From JANYJZ01 sp964523395 (GTDB lineage Bacteria; Bacteroidota; Ignavibacteria; UBA10030; SZUA-254): a DNA stretch of 35,212 bases. Positions 1 through 7,442 of the stretch are shown in pieces. The stretch covers positions 1 through 35,212 of the forward strand of contig CAZFXS010000022.1 of NCBI GenBank assembly GCA_964523395.1, in the 5' to 3' direction. The first letter of the stretch is position 1. Each line of letters begins with the position of its first letter. Both the position numbers and the translations under genes were made by a program. The notes under the pieces were generated by a model. It searched no databases. It saw only the letters and a program-made list of their open reading frames with translations, and was not told the DNA's origin.

Positions 1-34
1 ACTAATTGCGAGACTCAACTTATTTTGTAACATA

Positions 35-240
35 GTTACTTTAGAAGAGAAAGTATCAAAGAGAATCTTTCGCAATCGCACTTCTTGGCAACTCTTAATT
101 CTACCCCACTTCATGTGCGATTTCATCAAAGAAGCAAGTACATAAACTCACGTTAAATTGAATATTGATGAAATCGCAAAGCTCAGATTGATTTTTTCGC
201 GTGTTTCTGCAGCAAAGTCAGCTAATGACAAGCGATTGCG
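35..240 (-). repeat. 206-base dispersed repeat, copy 1
   Basis: Read on the minus strand, this matches copy 2 at 22229-22434 in order, spacing and total length. The landmarks are CGCAATCGC (232-240), GCGATTTCATC (167-177), its inverted partner GATGAAATCGC (117-127), GCGATTGCGAA (69-79) and a GTTAC-ended hairpin remnant (35-56). The outer and inner landmark pairs are inverted repeats, so the element can fold as one long stem nested within another. The 17 bases AGCTTTGCGATTTCATC are identical in the two copies. Spacers between landmarks are 39 bases here and 38 in copy 2, but their sequences have diverged. No open frame spans it. It is either a non-autonomous mobile repeat or a structured RNA family. 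Confidence 0.7.
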
Positions 241-262
241 ATCTCATAAAGAGGCCAACAAT

Positions 263-305
263 AAAAAAGAAGTGAAGGCCTGAACACACAGAGCGCTTCA
301 CTTCT
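263..305 (-). terminator. rho-independent terminator (minus strand)
   Basis: The arms AGAAGTGAAG (268-277) and CTTCACTTCT (296-305) form a perfect 10-base-pair stem with an 18-base loop. Read on the minus strand, the stem is followed at once by TTTTTT (263-268) and more T-rich sequence. It lies about 170 bases beyond the stop of the DUF2911 gene and probably ends that transcript. Confidence 0.6.
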
Positions 306-354
306 CTTTACGTGTTTATATTGGATTCTTCGCTATGGCTTCGTGATTAATCTG

Positions 355-425
355 ATGCCTCTCCGCTCGGCATCTAGACCCTGAGCGGAGGCGAAGGGTC
401 TTAATGGGTGCGGAGGCGAAGAGTC
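355..425. repeat. REP-like hairpin with a direct repeat
   Basis: GCGGAGGCGAAGGGTC (385-400) recurs as GCGGAGGCGAAGAGTC (410-425), offset by 25 bases. The first copy is also part of a hairpin: CCGCTC pairs with GAGCGG, and AGACCCT with AGGGTCT. Compact GC-rich palindromes beside a gene end are typical of REP-like extragenic elements. Nothing coding is visible here. Confidence 0.45.
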
Positions 426-473
426 AAGCATATCACCTCAGATGCTTCGCCTGCTGGTGACAGATTCAGCGTA

Positions 474-1331
474 TCATTTCTTCCACGCCGCTAATTTCCC
501 TTTCATATCTTCAAAATCAAACGGAGGATCTGCCATTTTCGCGCCAAGTTCAATCGCCTTTTCCATAGTTTTAATCGCTTCTTTTTTCTTCCCGGTAAGT
601 TCCTGCAATTGTGCTTTCACTTTGAGATTGCCATATGCTTCCTGAATGGAGATAGAAATATCAATCCACTTCATTGCCTGGTCGAGTTCGGTTTTCTTTC
701 CGAGGAGATAATTTGCCGCCTGCATTGAAGACTGATACGAAACCGCTTTTCTCGCGCTGCGCATGACAAGATCATGCGTTGCAGTTTCAATACCGAACGA
801 CACCTGAAGTTTCTCCCACGCAAAAACGACACGAGCGGATGTTTCTGTTAAATCCTCAAATGAAAACTTCATCCACTCCTGATGTGCGGCTTGCTGAGGC
901 GTTACGGTAATGCGCAGTGCATCATCCTCTTCTTTGTATCCAGCTATTCCTTCCATATCGGGTTTCTTGTGAAAAATGATCACCCAACTATTGGCGGACG
1001 GAACAGTTGCCAGTCCGTACGCTCCCGGCGGAAGTGCGTGAGCGACATTATCACCGCCGATAATTTTTACCGTATCTGTGAACGCGATAGTAGTCGCCTC
1101 GTTCGCTCCGGTGCGCCACACTTTATCGTACGGCACTAACCCTCCCCAGATTGTTCTTCCCTTCACTCCGGGCCGCGAGTACTTCATGGTTACATCCGTC
1201 ACGCCTATGGTTTGAGTAATTGTTGCCGACTGACTTGCCCTCGGGAGTTTCACCTGTGCGAAAGATTGCAGAGTGAACAATAAAGCAAAAACGGTTATTG
1301 CAAGAATAGATGACCGAAACCTTCGTTTCAT
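474..1331 (-). CDS. Exported DUF2911-domain protein
   Basis: A 285-residue exported protein carrying a DUF2911 domain, a family of unknown function common in Bacteroidota. I place the start at 1331 because AGGGG lies just upstream and MKRRFRSSILAITVFALL gives a clean signal peptide ending near SFAQ. The longer frame would add 20 residues and bury that signal. The family core follows directly, with the conserved stretches around YSRPGVKGRTIWGGLVPYDKVWRTGANEAT. The C-terminal ~80 residues (LDQAMKWIDISI to the end) look like a helical, TPR-like segment. A putative promoter lies about 60 bases upstream, so it seems to be transcribed separately from the gene before it. Its biochemical role is unknown; a periplasmic or secreted location is inferred from the signal peptide. 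Confidence 0.85.
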   Translation of the reverse strand: MKRRFRSSILAITVFALLFTLQSFAQVKLPRASQSATITQTIGVTDVTMKYSRPGVKGRTIWGGLVPYDKVWRTGANEATTIAFTDTVKIIGGDNVAHALPPGAYGLATVPSANSWVIIFHKKPDMEGIAGYKEEDDALRITVTPQQAAHQEWMKFSFEDLTETSARVVFAWEKLQVSFGIETATHDLVMRSARKAVSYQSSMQAANYLLGKKTELDQAMKWIDISISIQEAYGNLKVKAQLQELTGKKKEAIKTMEKAIELGAKMADPPFDFEDMKGKLAAWKK

Positions 1332-1392
1332 AAAGCACCCCTTGTAATATTGAAAGATGTGGATTGTTGATTGCAAGCTGAAGAATGACAAT

Positions 1393-1421
1393 AGTATACG
1401 CTATGAAAGCATGAAAGGCAA
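1393..1421 (-). promoter_or_regulatory. Putative promoter of the DUF2911 gene
   Basis: On the minus strand TTGCCT (1416-1421) and TATACT (1393-1398) are separated by exactly 17 bases, close to a canonical housekeeping promoter. The same bases also fit the TTG, N20, TA layout seen at four other places in this window. It would give a leader of about 55 bases. Confidence 0.45.
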
Positions 1422-1434
1422 GCGTGATTTTATT

Positions 1435-1484
1435 AGAACTCCGATTTCTTACAGAGATCACTCAAATGCAGAAATCGGAGTTCT
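1435..1484. repeat. 15-base perfect inverted repeat abutting a stop codon
   Basis: The arms AGAACTCCGATTTCT (1435-1449) and AGAAATCGGAGTTCT (1470-1484) are perfectly complementary around a 20-base loop. The hairpin begins one base past the TAA stop of the gene at 1486-2577. No T-run follows on the minus strand, so it may act as a transcript-end or stability structure rather than a classical terminator. Confidence 0.65.
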
Positions 1485-1485
1485 G

Positions 1486-2577
1486 TTACCTGGAAAGCCG
1501 CGCCGCCAAGCCGACAGGGCTGACGGCAAGAGTCAATCCCGAGACAATTCTCCCTTCCTCGCCGACGGCACAGAATACTCCCGGAGAAAAAGAACCAAAC
1601 CTGATGATGCCCGGATATATATTCATATGAATTTTGTAATCACTGATGCCGGAAAAGAGAAGGGATGCAAGTAAGGAATTTTCTTTATCGTAAAAAACCC
1701 CGACGTTCCATGTCAGGTCAGCTGTGAGCTTGCGGCCGTTGGATTGATCACCGGTCTCCACCAACTCTTTCGCGCGCATTCCTGCACCAACAGAAATATT
1801 ATTCTCTCCATCGCTCTTATACGAAAAACCGATGAGGCCTGTCAATCCCCAGTAATAGAAAATACTTACCCGTTCCGAGAACGGAAGTTTCCATTTGATG
1901 GAATAATTTGCGCCGTGATTTTCTATCGTGCGGGCTGTAGGATTAAATGCCGGTTGCGTCGGCCAGCCGGAAAGATTGAGCGTCTCCGAGAAAAATTTCG
2001 GGACACCATCAATACTGAATAACACAATTCCGAGCGGATCAAAAAAATAGAGGTCCGCAATCGGGTCGACATTGCTTCCGACAAACGCGTTGTTCTCTAC
2101 GACTTCGTTTACCAGATGATCAACCGTCATTGTAATAACTGCAAGCAGTTTCGGATGATCGAAGAGATGATACCGGTACCACTCGGCCATCGCCACGTAA
2201 TCCATCCCTCCGCCGATGAGGTGGTTCTGGTAGTTAGGCCAGTATTGTCCGTTCTTTTTATTAAGATCACGCGGATAAAATTCATTACCGAGAAAATTCC
2301 ACCAGCCGTAATCATTTATTGCGCGGAAGGGGTGCGACAGGTTGTAGGTAACATTCTTCCAGCCGGTGGCGTACTTCACTTCAAAAATATTGCGCGACCG
2401 GTTGGAGTATTGCAGGATCCCAAAACCGCTGTTCAGTATCAACGATGCCGGATTGATCATTGCCTCTGACCCGAAATCTTTTCCCTTATAAAAATAGTAA
2501 GGCTCTTCCTGTTCCTGAGACAGACAAAGGGGAGGAAAAAGAAAAAACAACAGCAGATATGTATGAAGTTTGTTCAC
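1486..2577 (-). CDS. Putative outer-membrane protein, distantly DUF3943-like
   Basis: A 363-residue exported protein. The N terminus (MNKLHTYLLLFFLFPPLCLSQEQ) is a typical signal peptide. The mature part is rich in aromatic residues and alternating polar/hydrophobic stretches, for example VSIFYYWGLTGLIGFSYKS, as in outer-membrane beta-barrels. A central block with NHLIGGGMDYVAMAEWYRYH followed by a Val/Glu-rich helix recalls the DUF3943 pattern of a conserved His-Gly-Tyr stretch, but I cannot confirm that family. It follows the EamA gene with only a short gap, so cotranscription is possible. A strong hairpin sits at its stop codon. Function is unknown; an outer-membrane location is inference. 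Confidence 0.65.
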   Translation of the reverse strand: MNKLHTYLLLFFLFPPLCLSQEQEEPYYFYKGKDFGSEAMINPASLILNSGFGILQYSNRSRNIFEVKYATGWKNVTYNLSHPFRAINDYGWWNFLGNEFYPRDLNKKNGQYWPNYQNHLIGGGMDYVAMAEWYRYHLFDHPKLLAVITMTVDHLVNEVVENNAFVGSNVDPIADLYFFDPLGIVLFSIDGVPKFFSETLNLSGWPTQPAFNPTARTIENHGANYSIKWKLPFSERVSIFYYWGLTGLIGFSYKSDGENNISVGAGMRAKELVETGDQSNGRKLTADLTWNVGVFYDKENSLLASLLFSGISDYKIHMNIYPGIIRFGSFSPGVFCAVGEEGRIVSGLTLAVSPVGLAARLSR

Positions 2578-2592
2578 TTACAAATACAACCC

Positions 2593-3486
2593 TCATCTCC
2601 TCGCCACCCACACACCGATAATCGTTACACCCGCGCCGATAAATTGGATGGGGAGAAGATTTTCATTGAGCGTGAAATAGGAAATCGCCAGCGCGAGCAC
2701 AGGAACCAGATTGTTAAAGTTCGCGGTACGGCCGGGGCCGAGATGCTTGACACCATGCGACCAGAGCACGTTTGCGAGACCGATGGACAGCGCACCCGAA
2801 ATAATTGTCGCGGCATACACCGACCAGTGCAGTGAACCCCAAGGCACTCCCGGAAACGATGGCGCACCGATAAGCGACAGCCCGATGCCCCCGGTGGCAA
2901 TCATAATAATAGCCAGCTGGTTTGATGAATATTTTGTGAGAAGCGGTTTCTGGAGGTTAGTATTAAGTCCCCACAACGCCGCAGCGGCCAGAGTAATAAA
3001 ATCTCCAAGAAGTTCATTACTTCCCAACTCAAGTTTTTTTCCACTCCCGATGATAATCATAATGACACCACAAAGGGAAACCGCCATGCCAATCCAGGTT
3101 TGTCGCTGGATTTTTTCCTTGTGCATGCGGGAGTTCAGGAAAATTGTCCAGAGCGGCGATGTGGAAAGCAGGACTGCCGAGTTCCCTGCGGTCGTGAGCG
3201 TCAGTCCGATTATAAACGCCATCTGATAAACGACGCTTGCAATGACACCGGCGCGTAGGAGCGGAAACCGGTCCTCGCGGGCAATCGGTTTCCACGGCGA
3301 ACCGGCAATAAACGGAATACAAAGCACCAGCGTGGCAACGACATACCGTACCGCGTTGAAGATAAGCGGATGCAATTCCCTCAACGCGTATTTTGCCAGA
3401 GGATAGTTAGATGCCCACACGACAACAACAATCAGCAGAAGCGATTCTGCTTTCAGCTCTTTTGCTTTTTGGTGATGTTCGGTCAT
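2593..3486 (-). CDS. EamA/DMT-family transporter
   Basis: A 297-residue integral membrane protein of the drug/metabolite transporter superfamily with two EamA repeats and about ten hydrophobic helices. The family hallmarks are visible: WASNYPLAKYALRELHPLIF in the first helices, then the half-repeat starting LGDFITLAAAALWGLNTNLQKPL. The final segment LVPVLALAISYFTLNENLL is the typical P-x-x-x-E-x-LLP end of EamA proteins. The length is normal for the family. It probably exports or exchanges a small metabolite across the inner membrane; the substrate cannot be read from sequence. It is the first gene of the minus-strand group and is transcribed away from the secreted-protein gene at 3624. Confidence 0.9.
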   Translation of the reverse strand: MTEHHQKAKELKAESLLLIVVVVWASNYPLAKYALRELHPLIFNAVRYVVATLVLCIPFIAGSPWKPIAREDRFPLLRAGVIASVVYQMAFIIGLTLTTAGNSAVLLSTSPLWTIFLNSRMHKEKIQRQTWIGMAVSLCGVIMIIIGSGKKLELGSNELLGDFITLAAAALWGLNTNLQKPLLTKYSSNQLAIIMIATGGIGLSLIGAPSFPGVPWGSLHWSVYAATIISGALSIGLANVLWSHGVKHLGPGRTANFNNLVPVLALAISYFTLNENLLPIQFIGAGVTIIGVWVARR

Positions 3487-3623
3487 TGATAAAGGAATTT
3501 GAGGTGTAAATATACGAAAAAATACAGTAAGAGATCTGATGTCAACACCCCCGTTTTCTTACCTTGAATCCATTCAACAATATTCGTACATTCTTTAAGA
3601 ATAAATTGTGGAGGATACCTGCA

Positions 3624-4469
3624 ATGTTAAGATCTAATTTTGGCTCTCACGCACTTCGAAGTATTGTATTCTATATAATAGTATTACCGTCCTTAACTAT
3701 TGCCCAGATCGTCAACGGAAGTTTTGAAATCAATGGTCAGCCATCCCTTGCAGGTTGGACCCTTCCCTGTCCTGGCAATACAACAGTTAAAGACTCGCCA
3801 TTGGATTCGAGCGGATATTGTTTAAAGTTAGAAGCCGGAAACTTTCAGGGTTGTTTCCCCGGAGTCGCTTACCAGATATTACCGGGCGTTAAGAATGGAG
3901 AGGTCTGGCAAATCGAAGGGTGGGCAAAAGCTGGAGCCAGGTATCCATTTCCGGGAATTTACTTCGGAATACTTTTGAATGGCGGAATCGTGCTTGGCAA
4001 CGGAGTGTTTTCCATTTCAAATTTTTGGAAGCATCTCTCAGTTCAGGACACCATGAAGTTCAGTGATGGAGACACTGTTGTTATAGTCCTTAGTGCCGGA
4101 AATTCGTCCGGCCCGGCGACGGGTTGGTCGTATTTTGACCTCATTACCGCTTCAAAAGTTATTGCCACGGAAGTTAAATCTGAATTAACCTCTGACAATA
4201 CACCGGCAAAATTTACTCTTTATCAAAACTACCCGAACCCATTCAATCCTATAACGACAATCAAATTCGAAACGCCATCCGGAGCCGTGGTCTCACTGAA
4301 AGTTTATGACATTCTTGGTCGGGAACTGGAAACACTCTTCAACGATGAAACGGAAGCCGGGGAATACTCTGTACAATGGAATGCGGAAAAATACTCAAGC
4401 GGCATTTACATCTATACTCTTACGTCGAATATTTTTATGGAACGAAAACGAATGCTATTGCTCAAATAG
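3624..4469 (+). CDS. Secreted protein with type IX-like C-terminal sorting domain
   Basis: A 281-residue secreted protein. The start at 3624 is chosen because GTGGAGGAT (3609-3616) is a good ribosome-binding site and MLRSNFGSHALRSIVFYIIV leads into a signal peptide ending at TIAQ. The body opens with IVNGSFEINGQPSLAGW, the start of many carbohydrate-binding-like beta-sandwich domains (N-G-S-F-E followed by G-W). After a short linker, NYPNPFNP at residues 202-209 starts the C-terminal sorting domain with a FlgD-like Ig fold, ending in Lys/Arg-rich KRMLLLK. Such domains direct cargo through the Por/type IX secretion system to the cell surface. The sorting domain is nearly identical at the DNA level to that of the next gene, whereas the N-terminal domains are unrelated. 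The ligand is unknown. Confidence 0.8.
   Translation: MLRSNFGSHALRSIVFYIIVLPSLTIAQIVNGSFEINGQPSLAGWTLPCPGNTTVKDSPLDSSGYCLKLEAGNFQGCFPGVAYQILPGVKNGEVWQIEGWAKAGARYPFPGIYFGILLNGGIVLGNGVFSISNFWKHLSVQDTMKFSDGDTVVIVLSAGNSSGPATGWSYFDLITASKVIATEVKSELTSDNTPAKFTLYQNYPNPFNPITTIKFETPSGAVVSLKVYDILGRELETLFNDETEAGEYSVQWNAEKYSSGIYIYTLTSNIFMERKRMLLLK
4293..4389 (+). repeat. C-terminal sorting cassette, copy A
   Basis: This 97-base segment matches 5242-5338 at 91 of 97 positions by my hand count. It covers the middle of the sorting domain of the first secreted protein. Sequence similarity falls off on both sides. Confidence 0.8.
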
Positions 4470-4494
4470 ATTATCTTTAAGCCACCGAGAAAAC

Positions 4495-5418
4495 ATGACA
4501 GGAAAATTATTCATATTGGTCTTTGTTGTCACTATTCCAATCCGCTTGTTCGGTCAGCAAGATTCGCTTGTCGATGTTTTCCCATTGTCTGTTGGGAATC
4601 AATGGGTGTTTGATCACTCTTCCTCTAATGATGACTATCTTGCTGATTTCTCATCACAGATTTCAGGAATCACAAAATTAACTGTCGTTGACAAAACCGA
4701 CGAACCTGAGTCAACACAATGGACCATGCGACAATACAGAGATCTTGTCGGGAGTACATATTATTTCTTTTCAGGTAATCGCGATACATTTGTCATTCAG
4801 GATACATCGGAATTTACGCTCATCGAACTACACGCAGACCGCCACCGGCTTTATCGCACAGGGAATGAAATAGAAATACGGCAATCCGAATTTCCATTCT
4901 TTTATGAATTGACCGATTCTACAATGGTCTATCGCTATTTCCCCATTGATTCTGCCGGAGTTCACACATTTTCATCAAGTCTAATGGATAATACATATCC
5001 CTGGCTAACCTTTACATTTTCTTTTAAGCAGGGTATTGGACCAATCAACGTATCTTCGGAAAGTTATTTAGTCGGAGTTTCGTTCGGAAGTAATCATGTG
5101 CTGAGAAGTTCTTTTATTACCTCTGTTGAAGCACCTGCTGTAAAGGCTTTCCCTTCAGGATATGTTCTGGAACAGAATTACCCAAACCCGTTCAATCCGA
5201 TGACGACAATCAAATTCAGGACACCGGCGAGAACACTTGTGTCACTGAAAGTTTACGACATTCTTGGCCAAGAACTGGAAACACTCTTCAACGGTGAAAC
5301 GGAAGCCGGGGAATACTCCGTACAATGGAATGCGGAAAGATTTTCAAGCGGTGTGTATATCTATGCGCTTACCACAAATGGATATACTGAAAGAAAACGA
5401 ATGGTCCTGCTTAGATAA
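4495..5418 (+). CDS. Secreted protein with duplicated sorting domain
   Basis: A 307-residue secreted protein. The start at 4495 gives MTGKLFILVFVVTIPIRLFGQQ, a clean signal peptide. The longer frame would run back into the preceding gene out of frame. The body begins DVFPLSVGNQWVFDHSS, an opening seen in many Bacteroidota and Ignavibacteria lipocalin-like or unnamed secreted proteins (L-x-x-G-N-x-W). It then alternates short beta-strand-like stretches. NYPNPFNP at residues 228-235 starts the C-terminal sorting domain, which ends in KRMVLLR. The gene starts 26 bases after its neighbour and is probably cotranscribed. Apart from the sorting domain it shares nothing obvious with that neighbour. 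The function is unknown. Confidence 0.8.
   Translation: MTGKLFILVFVVTIPIRLFGQQDSLVDVFPLSVGNQWVFDHSSSNDDYLADFSSQISGITKLTVVDKTDEPESTQWTMRQYRDLVGSTYYFFSGNRDTFVIQDTSEFTLIELHADRHRLYRTGNEIEIRQSEFPFFYELTDSTMVYRYFPIDSAGVHTFSSSLMDNTYPWLTFTFSFKQGIGPINVSSESYLVGVSFGSNHVLRSSFITSVEAPAVKAFPSGYVLEQNYPNPFNPMTTIKFRTPARTLVSLKVYDILGQELETLFNGETEAGEYSVQWNAERFSSGVYIYALTTNGYTERKRMVLLR
5242..5338 (+). repeat. C-terminal sorting cassette, copy B
   Basis: This is the partner of 4293-4389, with six mismatches in 97 bases. It encodes the same stretch of the sorting domain in the downstream gene. Confidence 0.8.
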
Positions 5419-5518
5419 TTCAGCCAGCTTGCATCGTGAAATGCTGCCGACCAGAACAGCACACATGCCGGGGTTCGGACTTCTCTTCTTTTTCTTCCTT
5501 CCATCTTTCCCAAAATTT

Positions 5519-5543
5519 GCTTATTTTATTGCGTAAAATAAGC
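5519..5543. promoter_or_regulatory. AT-rich 10-base palindrome upstream of the 615-residue gene
   Basis: GCTTATTTTA (5519-5528) and TAAAATAAGC (5534-5543) form a perfect inverted repeat with a 5-base centre. It lies about 30 bases before the start codon at 5572. No T-run follows it, so an operator or 5' leader hairpin is more likely than a terminator. Confidence 0.45.
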
Positions 5544-5568
5544 CAAAGATGTATCATTTCGGGGATTT

Positions 5569-7416
5569 ATGATGGATTTATACCACCACAAGTTTCACAT
5601 ACCGGTCATGGGCACGGGGCATTCAGTCGATACGGCGATCCGTGTCGCGCCGTTCGGTATCTCTTCCGCAATCTCTCTCGTTGATGATATTCTTCTCGAA
5701 AAAATCCGCCGGCATTACATCAAGAAATATAATCTTCCCGACGAACATATTCCCTGGAACGCGGAAGACGGCCGTGCAAAACGCGTCACCGCGTATCTTG
5801 AGACCGTCAAACAGGTCGTCAAACTGAAATTCGACGCCATCAAACAGCTTCCCTTCTTCGCGGACAACGACAAAAAGAAATACTTTGACCTGCTTCCAGA
5901 TACCTCCCAGCTTAAAATAGATTACAACGCCATGCTGAAGATGCCTGAAGGAGCAGAGCGCACCAAAATCGAACGCGAACTGACCGAACGGATGACGCCG
6001 GGCTCTATCGATGCCAACATCATGGTAAAATTAGACAAGCTGAACTTCAGCGCCGCCGGAGAATTACTCAGCGATGAATTCAGCGACGCGAAAGCCGCGC
6101 TCCGCGGATACGCCAACAGCAGTCTTGCCTCATGCATCGAATTTTCCGCGGGCATTAACCAGTCGCTCTTTGGCTACATGACGCGATTTAAAGATTTTTA
6201 CCGCAACACCACGGGGGAAATCAAAAAGAAAATCATCCTGAAGGTCAGCGATTTCCGCTCTGCCATGATTCAGGGAAAGTACATGGCAAAAAAGGGACTG
6301 GAAGTATATGAGTTCCGCATTGAATCGGGATTAAACTGCGGCGGCCACGCATTCGCGTCCAACGGGGAACTGCTTCCGGCGCTGCTGCAGGAGTTCAGGG
6401 AAAAACGGGATGAGCTTGCTGCGGAATTTCTTCCGATGATTCAAAAATTTTACGACGAGATGGGATGGGAATTACCCGAATCGGCCAAGCATCATCGCGC
6501 GCTCATTACCGTCCAGGGCGGCATAGGAACACGCGGCGAGGCGGAACGGCTTGAAGAAGATTTCGGCATGAATATGACCGGCTGGGCAAGTCCGTTTTTA
6601 CTTGTACCCGAAGCAACCTGTGTTGACCACACAACGCGGGAACTTCTGCGCCAGGCTACCGAAGATGATTTGTACTTAAGCGATGTATCTCCGCTCGGCG
6701 TCCCGTTCAATAACTTGCGCAGGACGGGTTCCGAAGAATGGACAAAGAAACGCGCCGAACAGGGAACACCCGGCTCTCCTTGTCCCAAAAAATTTCTCGT
6801 CTCCAATACCGAATTTACCGAACGCCCTATTTGCGCCGCATCTTCAGAATACCAGGAACAGAAACTGCGCCAGATTGAAACATCAGATCTTCCCGTAACG
6901 CAAAAGGAAGCGCGGAAAGCTGAAGTCCTGCAGAAGACATGCATCTGTGACCACCTCGGCAATGGCGCCCTTATTGAGCTGAACAATGAAAAAGAAGAAA
7001 GCGCCCCGCAATCGATTTGCCCCGGCCCGAACATTGCCTGGTTCAACCGTATTTATTCGCTGAAGGAAATGGTCGACCACATTTACGGACGCGGTGATTC
7101 ACTCGTACCGAAAGAACGTCCGCATATGTTCGCCAAGGAAATTGTCATGTACGTCGATTACTTCGAACAGCTCGTGAAGCGGTGCGGCTATTCATTACGC
7201 GAAGTAAAAACTCTCCGCGAATTTTATCACAATATGGAATCGGGAATTGAATTTTGCTTGAAGATTGCCGAGCGGAAACCGCGTGAAAACGAAAACCTCG
7301 CATCGATCCCCCCGTGCGCGAACCAGCAACGGTCGCGGTTGCGGGAAATCATGGCAGAGTTCGAAGAACGTCTCCGTCAGCTCACGGAACCGCAAACCGC
7401 CGCTGCAGTAGCATAG
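5569..7416 (+). CDS. Conserved Cys-rich protein of unknown function (615 aa)
   Basis: I do not recognise a named family. Two ATG codons lie in tandem. GGGGA at 5561-5565 is better spaced for the second, at 5572. There is no signal peptide or membrane segment, so the protein is probably cytoplasmic. The first ~250 residues are helical and charged. The second half carries short motifs that look catalytic or metal-binding: GLNCGGHAF (Cys257), VQGGIGTRGEAE, CVDHTT (Cys351), GSPCPKKF (Cys405), PICAAS (Cys422), TCICDH (Cys458, Cys460) and ICPGPN (Cys484). The GGIGT motif after a strand recalls phosphate-binding loops of FMN or TIM-barrel enzymes, and the Cys set could ligate an iron-sulphur cluster or zinc; both are guesses. 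The frame is intact and codon use matches its neighbours. A SIMPL-domain gene follows after 26 bases. Confidence 0.75.
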   Translation: MMDLYHHKFHIPVMGTGHSVDTAIRVAPFGISSAISLVDDILLEKIRRHYIKKYNLPDEHIPWNAEDGRAKRVTAYLETVKQVVKLKFDAIKQLPFFADNDKKKYFDLLPDTSQLKIDYNAMLKMPEGAERTKIERELTERMTPGSIDANIMVKLDKLNFSAAGELLSDEFSDAKAALRGYANSSLASCIEFSAGINQSLFGYMTRFKDFYRNTTGEIKKKIILKVSDFRSAMIQGKYMAKKGLEVYEFRIESGLNCGGHAFASNGELLPALLQEFREKRDELAAEFLPMIQKFYDEMGWELPESAKHHRALITVQGGIGTRGEAERLEEDFGMNMTGWASPFLLVPEATCVDHTTRELLRQATEDDLYLSDVSPLGVPFNNLRRTGSEEWTKKRAEQGTPGSPCPKKFLVSNTEFTERPICAASSEYQEQKLRQIETSDLPVTQKEARKAEVLQKTCICDHLGNGALIELNNEKEESAPQSICPGPNIAWFNRIYSLKEMVDHIYGRGDSLVPKERPHMFAKEIVMYVDYFEQLVKRCGYSLREVKTLREFYHNMESGIEFCLKIAERKPRENENLASIPPCANQQRSRLREIMAEFEERLRQLTEPQTAAAVA

Positions 7417-7442
7417 CCACTCAATTTTCCCGGATTGCATTT

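Noticed and set aside
2711..3226. 171-codon plus-strand frame antisense to the EamA transporter
   Set aside because: It overlaps a complete DMT transporter and lacks any motif.
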